A stretch of 49,059 bases of DNA from Bacteroidaceae bacterium (GTDB lineage: Bacteria; Bacteroidota; Bacteroidia; Bacteroidales; Bacteroidaceae), in NCBI GenBank assembly GCA_017536765.1, contig JAFXGV010000035.1, positions 1 through 49,059 of the forward strand, given 5' to 3'. Of this stretch, positions 10,308 through 18,852 are shown in pieces. The position numbers and the translations under genes were made by a program. Numbering within the stretch: the stretch's first letter is position 1; each line of letters starts with the position of its first letter. The notes under the pieces were generated by a model. That model was not told the origin of the DNA. It ran no database searches and worked only from the letters and a program-made list of their open reading frames with translations.

Positions 10308-10335
10308 TAAAAGCAGGGCCACGGCCCTGCTTTTA
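10308..10335 (-). terminator. Terminator after the NagB-like/PIG-L gene
   Basis: A perfect GC-rich hairpin (AAAAGCAGGGCC, loop acg, GGCCCTGCTTTT) lies about 22 bases beyond the stop codon of the minus-strand gene and ends in a T-run. It separates the sulfatase operon from the sialidase operon. Confidence 0.85.
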
Positions 10336-10357
10336 CCTGTTTAATATTATCAAAGCT

Positions 10358-12280
10358 TTACAGCAGCTTGACAAACACCTCTATTGCCTGATACTCGGCC
10401 AGACCGATTTTATCGAACAACTGTGCGGTGCCCTGCATACGATCCTCGGCACGTTGCCAGAACTCGCGTGCATCCTCGCCGGGGAAGGGAACAATATCCT
10501 TCTGCGACAAGTGGCGGAAGATGGCGTGGCGCTTGCGTATCATCTCCTCGGGGCTGAGTGGCACAGCCATATCGGCAACAGCCAAATCCCACTCCTGCCA
10601 AGCACCGCGGTAGAGCCATATGTGGCACTCCTTGGCCCAATCCTCGTCTTTTACCTCTTCCCAGGCACGCAAAACTGCCTCTATACATACACGATGTGTG
10701 CCGTGAGGATCGGTGAGGTCGCCTGCGGCGTAAATCTGGTGAGGCTTCACCTGGCGCATAAGAGCCTTTACAATCTCAATGTCGTCGTCGCTCAACTGCC
10801 CTTTCTTTATGCCACCCGTCTCGTAGAAGGGGAGGTTAAGGAAGTGAGCGTTTGTGCGGTCGTCGAGACCTATGGAGCGGCAGGCAGCGCGTGCCTCGGC
10901 ACGGCGGATGGCACCCTTGAGGTTGAGCAGAGCGCGCGGCTCAGGCTCGCCGGGCTTTTTGTTGGCAATGATTTCGCGTATCTCGTCGAACTTGTCGCCA
11001 AAGCCCATCTCGCGGGCGGTGTCGATGTTCTGCAACACCACATCGTCGTAAACGGCTACGTTACCCGATGTCTGGTATGCCACGTGTACGTCGTGCCCCT
11101 GCTCTATGAGGCGGTTGAAGGTGCCACCCATTGAGATAACATCATCGTCGGGGTGCGGCGAGAATATTATCACACGCTTGGGGAAGGGTGTGGAGGGCAC
11201 GGGGCGGGTGCTGTCGTCGGCATTGGGCTTGCCACCGGGCCAGCCCGAAATTATATGTTGCAACTCGTTGAACACCCTGATGTTTATCTGGTCGTATGTA
11301 TCGACGCGCTCAAGGAGGTCGGACAATGAGTTTTTGATATAATCCTGATAGGTTAATTTAAGAATGGGCTTGTCAACCACCTGGCATAGCCAGATAACAG
11401 CCTTGCGTATGAGTTTGGGTGTCCACTCTGTGGGGGGTGCTATGAGCCAGGGCTCCTTTACACGGGTAAGTTCCTGTGCTGCGGCCTCGTCTATCACCAC
11501 CTGTATATTGCGGTGCTCCTGCAAGTATGTTGCGGGATAGTTCTCGGACACGCTGCCCTCGATAAGTTCTTTGGCTATGGTGGTTTTCTCTTCACCCCAC
11601 ATCATAAGCACCACCTTCTTGGCGCTCATTATGGTGTCCATACCCATAGTGATTGCGGTCTTGGGCACATCGTTGGGGTTCGAGAAGAACTTGTTCTGTG
11701 TGCGGCGCGAGTTGTAGCTCAGCTGCACAAGGCGGGTTGTGGATTTTGAATATGTACCGGGCTCGTTGAAACCTACCTGGCCAAACTCGCCCACGCCCAT
11801 AATCATCAAATCAACCTTGCCACGCACCATCTGCTCATACTTATTGCAATACTCATTCACCTGCTCGCGAGGTACTGTGCCGTCGGGGAAATGTACATTC
11901 TTGGGATCTATATCTACATACTTGAGGAAATCCTCGTACACGCGGTGGTTGCGGCTCTGGGGATTTTCGGGAGTCATAGGATAGAACTCGTCGAGGCTGT
12001 AAACCTCTACGTTCTTGAAACTCACTTCACCCGCCTTGTAGCGGTTGACCAGTTCGGTGTAGAGGCCCAACGGAGTGCGGCCAGTGGAAAGGCCAAGCAC
12101 AAAAAGGCCATCGACCTTGTGGTTGTTTATTGCCTTAACCACCATCTCGGCGGCGCGCTGCGCGCCCTCGGCTGCTGTGGGGGATATGAGGGTGGGCACC
12201 TTCTCGAATTTGCATATACTCTCGAGCGATGCGGAGACAGGCAGCTCGCCTATCTTTGGAAGTACAAATTTTGGGTTCAT
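10358..12280 (-). CDS. NagB-like isomerase/deaminase fused to a PIG-L-type deacetylase domain
   Basis: This 640-residue cytoplasmic protein has an N-terminal glucosamine-6-phosphate deaminase-like domain (about 1-300) and a C-terminal PIG-L/LmbE domain (from about 370) with the zinc motif HPDDD (His376). Homologues in Bacteroides are usually annotated as glucosamine-6-phosphate deaminase-like. In the NagB active-site loop the usual D-G-H-x-x-F-N-E-P reads F-G-Q-V-G-F-N-E-P: the catalytic Asp and His are replaced by Phe166 and Gln168, while Glu173 is kept. Classical deamination is therefore uncertain; the protein may act on another amino-sugar derivative, with the PIG-L domain removing an N-acyl group. 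It is the last gene of an operon with the sulfatase and its maturase. Confidence 0.85.
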   Translation of the reverse strand: MNPKFVLPKIGELPVSASLESICKFEKVPTLISPTAAEGAQRAAEMVVKAINNHKVDGLFVLGLSTGRTPLGLYTELVNRYKAGEVSFKNVEVYSLDEFYPMTPENPQSRNHRVYEDFLKYVDIDPKNVHFPDGTVPREQVNEYCNKYEQMVRGKVDLMIMGVGEFGQVGFNEPGTYSKSTTRLVQLSYNSRRTQNKFFSNPNDVPKTAITMGMDTIMSAKKVVLMMWGEEKTTIAKELIEGSVSENYPATYLQEHRNIQVVIDEAAAQELTRVKEPWLIAPPTEWTPKLIRKAVIWLCQVVDKPILKLTYQDYIKNSLSDLLERVDTYDQINIRVFNELQHIISGWPGGKPNADDSTRPVPSTPFPKRVIIFSPHPDDDVISMGGTFNRLIEQGHDVHVAYQTSGNVAVYDDVVLQNIDTAREMGFGDKFDEIREIIANKKPGEPEPRALLNLKGAIRRAEARAACRSIGLDDRTNAHFLNLPFYETGGIKKGQLSDDDIEIVKALMRQVKPHQIYAAGDLTDPHGTHRVCIEAVLRAWEEVKDEDWAKECHIWLYRGAWQEWDLAVADMAVPLSPEEMIRKRHAIFRHLSQKDIVPFPGEDAREFWQRAEDRMQGTAQLFDKIGLAEYQAIEVFVKLL

Positions 12281-12325
12281 ATTATCTTTTTTTAGTTAGT
12301 TATACATTATATATATCTTATTCTT

Positions 12326-13570
12326 TTATTTTTCGCGGTTCATCACAAGTGCCGGCGACTCTCCCTTGTCGAGCATCGTCTTCATATAACGCATTGCCGA
12401 GTCGCTGTGTTTGAAAAACATTTTGTAACCCTCGCACAGCACATTCATATATGGTTCGCCGTTCTTTGCATAGCCGAAGCGATGCTTGGGGCACTCGCCC
12501 TTGCACAGGAAATAGTAGTTGCAACGCTTGCACTCCATAGGCAGTGCCTCGCGTTTGTCGCGGCCGAATGCCTGCTGCTCCTCGCTCCTGTACATATCCA
12601 CCAAAGGTTTCTCGGTGATGTTGCCCAGGCGGTATTCGGGATAGACAAAGTGGTCGCACGAATATACATCGCCGTTGTGCTCCACCACAAGACCGTCGCC
12701 ACACACATCGCAAAAGGCACAAAGGGATGGTGGCACACCGTACCAGTTGGAGAGTGTAATGTCGAACAGCTGCACAAAGTAGCTGCCCACATCGCGTTTA
12801 ATCCATTCGTCGAACACATCGCACATAAATTGCCCATAACCGCACGCCGACACCGACCAGGGAGCCTCAACGGCATCCTCCTCATCGGGCGAAACTATGA
12901 GCGGCCTGCGCCCCGGGCGCAATTTCACATATTCCACCACGGGCAGGAACTGCATAAAGTGGTTTATGGAGCGGAGGAACTTATACACCTCGGCCCCACG
13001 CCCCTCGCTGCGCTTGTTCACTGTGGAAAGGAGGTTGAACTCCACACCGCGCTGCGCAAACTGCTCGGCCGCCTTCATCACGCGGGAGAAGGTGGGAGCG
13101 CCGCCGCAGTCGCGACGGAAGGCATCGTGTATATCCTCGGGGCCGTCGAGCGAGAGGCCCACAAGGAAATTGTTGTCGGCAAAAAAGCGGCACCAATCCT
13201 CGTTCACAAGTATGCCGTTTGTCTGCAAGGTGTTCTCTATGGTTTTGTCGCCGGCATATTTCTTTTGCAGCTCCATAGCCTTCTCAAAGAAGGAAAGACC
13301 TGCCATAAGCGGCTCGCCACCGTGCCAGCAGAAACTTATATTCTGCTGCGATGCGCCCTCTATGTACTGGCGTATGTATGTTTCGAGCAGTTCGTCGCTC
13401 ATCTTGGGCATAGAGCCGTTGTATATGTCGGCCTTGTCGCGGTAGTAACAATAGTTGCAGTCGAGGTTGCACGCCGAGCCTATCGGCTTTACCATTGTGC
13501 CGAAGGCCGGTGCGCGCCTCATCTTTGCAACATCGACGAGGTTCAGATTGTTCCTCTTGTTACTCTTCAT
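12326..13570 (-). CDS. chuR: Anaerobic sulfatase-maturating enzyme (radical SAM, SPASM)
   Basis: The 414-residue protein carries the radical SAM cluster motif CNLDCNYCYY (Cys34, Cys38, Cys41) and a C-terminal SPASM region with two further cysteine groups (CAFCDVC...CDH and CKRCNYYFLCKGEC) that bind auxiliary [4Fe-4S] clusters. Enzymes of this family oxidise the active-site Ser or Cys of sulfatases to formylglycine in the cytoplasm before export, without oxygen. The gene begins 6 bases after the stop of the sulfatase gene, its presumed substrate, so translation is probably coupled. The assignment is firm; chuR is the name used for the Bacteroides enzyme. Confidence 0.93.
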   Translation of the reverse strand: MKSNKRNNLNLVDVAKMRRAPAFGTMVKPIGSACNLDCNYCYYRDKADIYNGSMPKMSDELLETYIRQYIEGASQQNISFCWHGGEPLMAGLSFFEKAMELQKKYAGDKTIENTLQTNGILVNEDWCRFFADNNFLVGLSLDGPEDIHDAFRRDCGGAPTFSRVMKAAEQFAQRGVEFNLLSTVNKRSEGRGAEVYKFLRSINHFMQFLPVVEYVKLRPGRRPLIVSPDEEDAVEAPWSVSACGYGQFMCDVFDEWIKRDVGSYFVQLFDITLSNWYGVPPSLCAFCDVCGDGLVVEHNGDVYSCDHFVYPEYRLGNITEKPLVDMYRSEEQQAFGRDKREALPMECKRCNYYFLCKGECPKHRFGYAKNGEPYMNVLCEGYKMFFKHSDSAMRYMKTMLDKGESPALVMNREK

Positions 13571-13576
13571 TACGTT

Positions 13577-15151
13577 TTATTCTTGTATGAATTGCTGCTC
13601 GCCATACATTATCTGCAGGTTGCGCAATTTTGCTTTAAGGCTGTCGGTAAGCTGTTCTGTGCCGGCTTGACCGTAAATATTGTTCAATTCGTTCTTGTCT
13701 GCAGCAAGGTCGAAGAGTTCCCACTCGCTGTAATTATCGCCATAGAAATGGATGAGTTTGTACTGCTCGGTGCGCACACCGTAATGCGGGCGCACTGCGT
13801 GCTCGGCGGGATATTCATAATAGTGGTAGTAGAGAGCGTCGCGTTTGGGGTTCCACTGCTCGCCTTTGAGAAGCGGCAGCAAAGACTCTCCCTGAATATC
13901 GGCGGGCACGGGAACACCGGCAGCCTCCAATATTGTGGGCGCATAGTCGATATTCTGCACAAGTTGTATCACATCACCCTTAACGCCACCGGGAAGGCGC
14001 ATAAGCAACGGAGTGCGGAAGGACTCCTCGTACATAAAGCGCTTGTCGAACCAGCCGTGCTCGCCCATATAAAATCCCTGGTCTGATGTATAGACGATGA
14101 GGGTGTTGTCCATAAGGTCGTTGGCCTCAAGATAGTCGAGCACCACGCCTATGTTCCTGTCTACCGAAGTAATCACACGCAGATAGTCGCGCATATATTG
14201 CTGGAATTTCCAGGCATCGAGTTCCTTGCCCTTGAGCCCGGCAGCCTTAAAGGCAGCTATCACCTTGTCATAGTGGGCATCCCAGGCAGCCTTTTGTTCG
14301 GGGTCCATAGTGCGATACATACGGCGGCCCCACTCCTCGAGGTCGGCACGCGAGTGTATTGTGCTGTCCTTGTCGGCCATCTTAAGGTCGTAGATTATAT
14401 CCATATCCTTGGAGATGGACATCTTTTGCTCCGAAGCGGCACGGCGGCCCTTGTAGTCGTCGTAGAAGGTTTCGGGCAACGGGAAGTTGGTATCGGTAAA
14501 GAGGTCGAGGTCACAAGTATCGGGCATCCAGGTGCGGTGGGGCGCCTTGTGATGCAGAAGCAGGCAGAACGGTTTGTTCTTGTCGCGCTGCGAAGAGAGC
14601 CACTCGATGGCAAGGTCTGTGGTAACATTGGTTGCATAGCCCTTGCGCTGCACCTTCTCGCCATTGCATATAAACGTGGGGTTGTAGTAGTCGCCCTGTC
14701 CTATGAGGATATCCCAATGATTGAAGCCTGTGGGGTCCGATGTGAGGTGCCACTTACCTATAACGGCTGTTTCGTAGCCCTGCTGTTGCAACAGTTTGGG
14801 GAATGTTTGCTGGCTGCCGTCGAACGAAGAACTGTTATCGGTGAAACCGTTGGTGAAACTATGTTTGCCGGTGAGCATACAGGCACGCGAAGGGCCGCTT
14901 ATGGAGTTGGCCACAAAGCTGTTTGTAAAGCGCACGCCGTCGGCCGCTATGCGGTCGATATTCGGGGTTTGTATGTAGGTCGTGTCGTAGGCGCTTATTG
15001 TTTGGTAGGAGTGGTCGTCGCACATAATATAAAGAATATTCAAGGGCTTTTGCTCCTTCACCTGTTCACTACACCCTGCAAAAGGCATTACCGCTGCGCC
15101 TGCCATTGAGAGGCACAGCATTTGCTTGGTTTTGTCAAAAAAATCATTCAT
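13577..15151 (-). CDS. Ser-type sulfatase lipoprotein (S1 family)
   Basis: The 524-residue protein is an alkaline-phosphatase-superfamily sulfatase. The formylglycine site is S-G-P-S-R (Ser85), followed by the second signature GYETAVIGKWH; metal-binding residues appear in MCDDHS and YTSDQGFYMGEHGWF. The N-terminus ends in the lipobox PFAGC, so it is likely a periplasmic or outer-membrane lipoprotein. Overall it resembles Bacteroides enzymes that remove 6-O-sulfate from GlcNAc on mucin or related glycans, but the exact S1 subfamily and substrate are my inference. It heads the operon with its maturase and the NagB-like gene. Confidence 0.9.
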   Translation of the reverse strand: MNDFFDKTKQMLCLSMAGAAVMPFAGCSEQVKEQKPLNILYIMCDDHSYQTISAYDTTYIQTPNIDRIAADGVRFTNSFVANSISGPSRACMLTGKHSFTNGFTDNSSSFDGSQQTFPKLLQQQGYETAVIGKWHLTSDPTGFNHWDILIGQGDYYNPTFICNGEKVQRKGYATNVTTDLAIEWLSSQRDKNKPFCLLLHHKAPHRTWMPDTCDLDLFTDTNFPLPETFYDDYKGRRAASEQKMSISKDMDIIYDLKMADKDSTIHSRADLEEWGRRMYRTMDPEQKAAWDAHYDKVIAAFKAAGLKGKELDAWKFQQYMRDYLRVITSVDRNIGVVLDYLEANDLMDNTLIVYTSDQGFYMGEHGWFDKRFMYEESFRTPLLMRLPGGVKGDVIQLVQNIDYAPTILEAAGVPVPADIQGESLLPLLKGEQWNPKRDALYYHYYEYPAEHAVRPHYGVRTEQYKLIHFYGDNYSEWELFDLAADKNELNNIYGQAGTEQLTDSLKAKLRNLQIMYGEQQFIQE

Positions 15152-15199
15152 AGCTATATAGATTTATAATAAATTTTGTCAAAAACACATTTCCATAGG

Positions 15200-15207
15200 C
15201 AAATATA
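15200..15207 (-). promoter_or_regulatory. Putative -7 box of the sulfatase operon
   Basis: The minus strand reads TATATTTG about 49 bases before the sulfatase start codon, an exact TAnnTTTG match. The -33 element is not clear. Confidence 0.5.
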
Positions 15208-15283
15208 AGATTTTTTATATAATAGAGGCCACGGCAACGCGTTTTTTTAATATTATATATAATTTTTTTATAATACAACACAA

Positions 15284-15310
15284 AATTAGGCGGGCAAGGC
15301 CCGCCTAATT
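15284..15310 (-). terminator. Terminator after the ROK kinase
   Basis: A perfect 12-bp stem (AATTAGGCGGGC, loop aag or ctt by strand) lies just past the kinase stop codon, followed on the minus strand by a short T-run. Confidence 0.8.
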
Positions 15311-15331
15311 AACCAATATTTGCGAAAACAG

Positions 15332-16294
15332 TTATTCCTTCCAACCGAGAGCGGAAGCACCAAGAACGGCAGCATCGGCACCGGGGAGCGAGGATTTAAG
15401 AACCTTCACTTTGTCTTTCCACAAGAACACCACATTTTCGTTCATACGCTTGCGTATGGGCTCGAGCAAGAGGTCGCCTGCATTGGCAAGACCACCGAAG
15501 AGCACAATGGCCTCGGGAGCCGAGAATGCGATGAAGTTGCAGAAGGCATCACCAAGCACGTGGCCTGTGAATTCGAATATTTCCTTGGCAAGTTCGTCAC
15601 CGGCCATGGCTGCATCGAACAACATTTTAGATGTGAGCTCGTTAATGCAGATGTTGCGCAGGGTGCTGGGCTGGTCGCGCTCCACAAGCCATTTTTTTGC
15701 TGTGCGCACGATACCTGTAGCCGATGCGTATGTCTCCAGACAATCCACGCGACCGCAACCGCAAGTGCGGCCCTCGAGCACGGGAGCCGTAACGTGACCA
15801 AGCTCGCCGGCAAAGCCGTCGTGGCCGTAAATGAGCTGGCCGTTGGCAACAATACCGCTACCTACACCTGTACCAAGTGTGATATAGACAAAATCCTTCA
15901 TACCCTGGGCAACACCATATTTCATTTCGCCAATGGCTGCTGCGTTGGCATCGTTGGTTACTTTGGTGGGGATTCCTGTTTTGCTCTCTATGAGCCAGCC
16001 CAGAGGCACAATACCCTTCCAGGGAAGGTTGGCAGCATTTACAATCTCGCCGGTGTAGTAATTTGCCATAGGCGCGCCAATACCTATACCCTCAATCTTA
16101 CCCTTTACATCGCACTCAGTGGCGAGTTTGTCGATGACACGTGTAATGGTATCGGTGTACTCCTCAATTTCGGGGTGTGCCTGTGTTTTTGTAGTGTCGT
16201 CTTTTGCAAGGATGTGACCTTTTGCATCTACAAGACCTATTACGGTGTTTGTACCACCAAGGTCGATTCCAATTACATACTTTTCGTTAAGCAT
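15332..16294 (-). CDS. ROK-family sugar kinase (glucokinase / N-acetylhexosamine kinase)
   Basis: The 320-residue protein has the ATP-binding motif IGIDLGGTNT near the N-terminus, a second phosphate motif LGTGVGSGI, the zinc-linked GELGH sequence and the ROK signature CGCGRVDCLETYAS. It lacks a helix-turn-helix domain, so it is an enzyme and not a NagC-type repressor. It phosphorylates a hexose in the cytoplasm. The related Bacteroides fragilis enzyme RokA accepts glucose and N-acetylglucosamine, and the neighbouring sialidases, hexosaminidase and NagB-like gene favour an amino sugar here, but sequence alone cannot settle the substrate. Confidence 0.9.
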   Translation of the reverse strand: MLNEKYVIGIDLGGTNTVIGLVDAKGHILAKDDTTKTQAHPEIEEYTDTITRVIDKLATECDVKGKIEGIGIGAPMANYYTGEIVNAANLPWKGIVPLGWLIESKTGIPTKVTNDANAAAIGEMKYGVAQGMKDFVYITLGTGVGSGIVANGQLIYGHDGFAGELGHVTAPVLEGRTCGCGRVDCLETYASATGIVRTAKKWLVERDQPSTLRNICINELTSKMLFDAAMAGDELAKEIFEFTGHVLGDAFCNFIAFSAPEAIVLFGGLANAGDLLLEPIRKRMNENVVFLWKDKVKVLKSSLPGADAAVLGASALGWKE

Positions 16295-16344
16295 ATCGTT
16301 ATAGTTTTAAGTTATAAGTTTTTTTGCTAAAAGTTTCAACCTTG

Positions 16345-16352
16345 CGAATATA
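16345..16352 (-). promoter_or_regulatory. Putative -7 box of the ROK kinase
   Basis: The minus strand reads TATATTCG about 51 bases before the kinase start codon, a common variant of TAnnTTTG in this window. Confidence 0.45.
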
Positions 16353-16411
16353 TAGAAAAAAAAGAACAAGTGATATAAAATAGTGACAAAAAAACAAAAA
16401 ACAGGTTTTAT

Positions 16412-16443
16412 TTTGCCTTCTTTGAGGATTATCCGTATCTTCG
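16412..16443 (+). promoter_or_regulatory. Promoter of the GH20 hexosaminidase
   Basis: TTTG at 16412-16415 is followed after 20 bases by TATCTTCG (16436-16443), a good match to the Bacteroidetes housekeeping promoter. It implies a leader of nearly 190 bases that includes the inverted repeat. Confidence 0.6.
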
Positions 16444-16502
16444 CCAACAAATTATAAAAAAACAAAAGGCGGTTATATACGATATTACACTAAATACAAT
16501 AT

Positions 16503-16589
16503 TGTCATCCCGACAGAGCGAAGCGACGAGGGAGCTCAAAACATCGTGAAATAAGAGATTTCTCCTCCCGTGCGGTCGTCGAAATGACA
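16503..16589. repeat. Imperfect inverted repeat, interspersed-repeat type
   Basis: The arms start TGTCATcCCGAC and end GTCGaaATGACA and are related through most of their length (GTCATnnCGAC...GGGAG...CTC on each strand). This has the look of the small intergenic palindromes scattered through many bacterial genomes. A related half-copy lies at 24570-24599. Confidence 0.65.
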
Positions 16590-16636
16590 GCTTTGTGTAA
16601 ACTACCATATAAATACCAAACAAAACATACAACAAT

Positions 16637-18271
16637 ATGAAGAAAGTTCTATTATCACTGCTTGCCGTTATAATTGCGGCAACCATTAACGCGCAAAGCG
16701 CCGATGCGCCAAGCATCCTGCCCAAGCCCGCAAAAACCACAATGGGGCTTGCAAATTGCTTTTTCGAGCTCACCCCCGACACAAAAATAGTGAACCTGTT
16801 AGGCGAGAGCGATACAAAAAGCATTACCAAAGAGGCCAACCACATAGCACAGGAGTTGCTTGGCAAGAAACTAAAGACAGCCACAAGCGTAAAAGGCGAC
16901 AACAACATCATCATTAAGAAGAACAACTCGCTTGCAGCCGAGGGCTACATATTGGATATTGCACCAGAGAACATCATCATACAGGCAAAAAGTGCCGCCG
17001 GTGCATTCTATGCTTTGCAGACGCTGAAGCAGATTGTACCAGTGCAGGCATTCGAAACACCCATAGACTTAGAGGTAGTGAAACTGCCCGCTATGAAGGT
17101 AGAGGATGCACCCCATTTTGCATACCGCGGATTTATGCTCGACTGCTCGCGTCATTTCTGGAGCGTGGAGACCGTGAAGGAGGTTATCGACATTATGGCT
17201 ATGCACAAGATGAACCGTTTCCACTGGCACCTCACCGAGGACCAAGGCTGGCGCATTGAGATAAAGAAATACCCCTTGCTCACCGAGATTGGCAGCCTGC
17301 GCGAGCAGACAACCACAGGGCACAACGAGGGGCTCGACGGAATACCTTACGGCGGATATTACTCGCAGAAGGATATCAAGGAGATTGTAAAATATGCCGC
17401 CGAGCGATTCATAACGATAATTCCCGAGATTGAGATTCCCGGACACTCATTGGGAGCGCTCTGCGCCTACCCCTGGCTTGGTTGCCGCGGCGAGGAGGGC
17501 AACTACAAAACCTGGTCCTACTGGGGAGTATCGCCCCAGATTGCCTGTGCAGGCAAAGAGAGCACCTTCAAATTCTGGGAGGATGTACTGGGCGAGGTTA
17601 TAAAACTGTTCCCCGGCGAATATATACATATAGGTGGCGACGAAGCACCCCGCGACGAGTGGAAGGTGTGCCCCCTGTGCCAGCAGCGCATAAAGGAGAA
17701 TGGTTTGAAGAACGAGGCCGAGTTGCAGTCTTACGTGACACACCGCATAGAGGAGTTCCTGAACAAGCACGGCCGCAAGCTCATAGGCTGGGACGAGATT
17801 CTCGAAGGCGGAGTGAGCCAAAGCGCCACCATTATGTCGTGGCGAGGAGCATCGGGAGGTATAAAGGCTGCACAAAAAGGCAATTATGCCATTATGACAC
17901 CCAACGACTTCTGCTACCTCGACTATTTCCAGACCAAGGACCGCAAAGACGAGCCCGATGCCATAGGCGGTTACGTGCCTCTCGCAAAGAGCTACTCGCT
18001 CAACCCCTATGACAAACTCACACCCGAGCAACAGAAATACATACTGGGCGTGCAGGGCAACCTGTGGTGCGAATACATCCCCACCCCTATGCAGCTGCAA
18101 TATATGGCACTGCCCCGCTTGGGAGCACTTGCCGAGATTGGTTGGAGCAACCCCGCACCCGAGAAGAAGGATACAAACGAGTTTATTGAGCGCGCCAAGC
18201 ATCTTTCGCGCTACTACGCAGTGTTTGGCTGGAATTTTGCCAAGCATTTCTACGATGGCGTTGAGGAATAA
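16637..18271 (+). CDS. Secreted beta-N-acetylhexosaminidase (GH20)
   Basis: The 544-residue protein has a signal peptide (about 1-19), an N-terminal GH20b-like alpha/beta domain, and a TIM-barrel with HKMNRFHWHLTEDQGWR and the catalytic pair in GGDEAP (Asp335, Glu336). It cleaves terminal GlcNAc or GalNAc from glycans by substrate-assisted catalysis, probably in the periplasm because no lipobox is seen. It would act once sialic acid and sulfate caps are removed by the neighbouring enzymes. It is monocistronic, ending at a strong terminator. Confidence 0.95.
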   Translation: MKKVLLSLLAVIIAATINAQSADAPSILPKPAKTTMGLANCFFELTPDTKIVNLLGESDTKSITKEANHIAQELLGKKLKTATSVKGDNNIIIKKNNSLAAEGYILDIAPENIIIQAKSAAGAFYALQTLKQIVPVQAFETPIDLEVVKLPAMKVEDAPHFAYRGFMLDCSRHFWSVETVKEVIDIMAMHKMNRFHWHLTEDQGWRIEIKKYPLLTEIGSLREQTTTGHNEGLDGIPYGGYYSQKDIKEIVKYAAERFITIIPEIEIPGHSLGALCAYPWLGCRGEEGNYKTWSYWGVSPQIACAGKESTFKFWEDVLGEVIKLFPGEYIHIGGDEAPRDEWKVCPLCQQRIKENGLKNEAELQSYVTHRIEEFLNKHGRKLIGWDEILEGGVSQSATIMSWRGASGGIKAAQKGNYAIMTPNDFCYLDYFQTKDRKDEPDAIGGYVPLAKSYSLNPYDKLTPEQQKYILGVQGNLWCEYIPTPMQLQYMALPRLGALAEIGWSNPAPEKKDTNEFIERAKHLSRYYAVFGWNFAKHFYDGVEE

Positions 18272-18290
18272 CCGCCACCCACATACATAT

Positions 18291-18334
18291 ATAAATAAGC
18301 AGCCGGCACTCGTGAGTGCCGGCTGCTTATTTAT
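18291..18334. terminator. Bidirectional terminator
   Basis: A nearly perfect palindrome of about 20 bp per arm (core GCAGCCGGCACTC) with A/T flanks on both sides lies between two convergent genes and can stop both the hexosaminidase and the small lipoprotein transcripts. Confidence 0.9.
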
Positions 18335-18346
18335 AGACCAAATATT

Positions 18347-18679
18347 TTACTTTTGGGCATCCAATATTTTGCGGCGCATTGAAGCAGCCTTTGCATTCAC
18401 GGCATTAGAAGCTTTCACACGACGCTGATACATTTTATTTATATCTTCATCTTCCATATTAAGGGCTTTGTACTTTTCGGCCTCCTCGGGGTACTCCTCG
18501 TTGAGTTCCCTTATATCGCTTCTCATCTGCTTCATAATACTCAATATCTCCTTAACCGACGAAGCAGCCTCCACCTGCTCCTGTGCATCGCTGCAAATGG
18601 CCTCATACTCCTCTATGTAGGAGTTGCCGCAAGAGACAAGGAGCAATACCACAGCGGCAATAAAAAACAACCTTTTCAT
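18347..18679 (-). CDS. Small helical lipoprotein of unknown function
   Basis: The 110-residue product has a lipoprotein signal ending LLLVSC, then a polar, Glu/Lys-rich and mostly helical mature part of about 93 residues. I do not recognise a domain. It has its own -7 box (TATATTTG, 18714-18721) and terminator, which supports it as a real monocistronic gene. It sits between two glycan-degrading genes, but nothing in its sequence ties it to that pathway. Confidence 0.8.
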   Translation of the reverse strand: MKRLFFIAAVVLLLVSCGNSYIEEYEAICSDAQEQVEAASSVKEILSIMKQMRSDIRELNEEYPEEAEKYKALNMEDEDINKMYQRRVKASNAVNAKAASMRRKILDAQK

Positions 18680-18713
18680 ATATTTATGTTTTACAATTTA
18701 TATTTCCGATGGG

Positions 18714-18721
18714 CAAATATA
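18714..18721 (-). promoter_or_regulatory. Putative -7 box of the small lipoprotein
   Basis: The minus strand reads TATATTTG, 34 bases before the start codon; a TTTG lies 23 bases further upstream, a slightly long spacer. Confidence 0.5.
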
Positions 18722-18823
18722 TCATTTTTTTACTTATGCCGCACCAAAAAGGAGTTCTAAATTTATGAATCGGAATTTGAGAAAAACATAAGCCCCGCTA
18801 TTTTTTTCTTTCCACAATAGTAT

Positions 18824-18831
18824 TATCTTCG
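18824..18831 (+). promoter_or_regulatory. Putative -7 box of the sialate O-acetylesterase
   Basis: TATCTTCG lies 21 bases before the start codon, implying a short leader. The -33 position holds only a T-run. Confidence 0.5.
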
Positions 18832-18852
18832 CAAAAACAATAATACAAGACA

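Larger units (their letters stand above)
16295..16636. promoter_or_regulatory. Divergent control region between the kinase and the hexosaminidase
   Basis: This gene-free stretch holds a minus-strand -7 box for the kinase (TATATTCG, 16345-16352), a good plus-strand promoter for the hexosaminidase (16412-16443), and an imperfect inverted repeat (16503-16589) inside the predicted hexosaminidase leader. Confidence 0.6.

Noticed and set aside
12407-14086. 559-codon plus-strand frame opposite the sulfatase-maturase and sulfatase genes
   Set aside because: It is antisense to two well-conserved enzymes with intact motifs, has no recognisable domain, and no promoter or start context.
14198-15109. 303-codon plus-strand frame opposite the sulfatase
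   Set aside because: Shadow frame across the sulfatase active-site region, with no domain of its own.
15320-16330. 336-codon plus-strand frame opposite the ROK kinase
   Set aside because: It is antisense to the ROK signature and ATP motifs and has no own motif; it also starts beside the kinase terminator.
16429-16926. 165-codon minus-strand frame across the hexosaminidase start
   Set aside because: It runs over the inverted repeat and the beginning of a clear signal peptide gene, so it is not credible.
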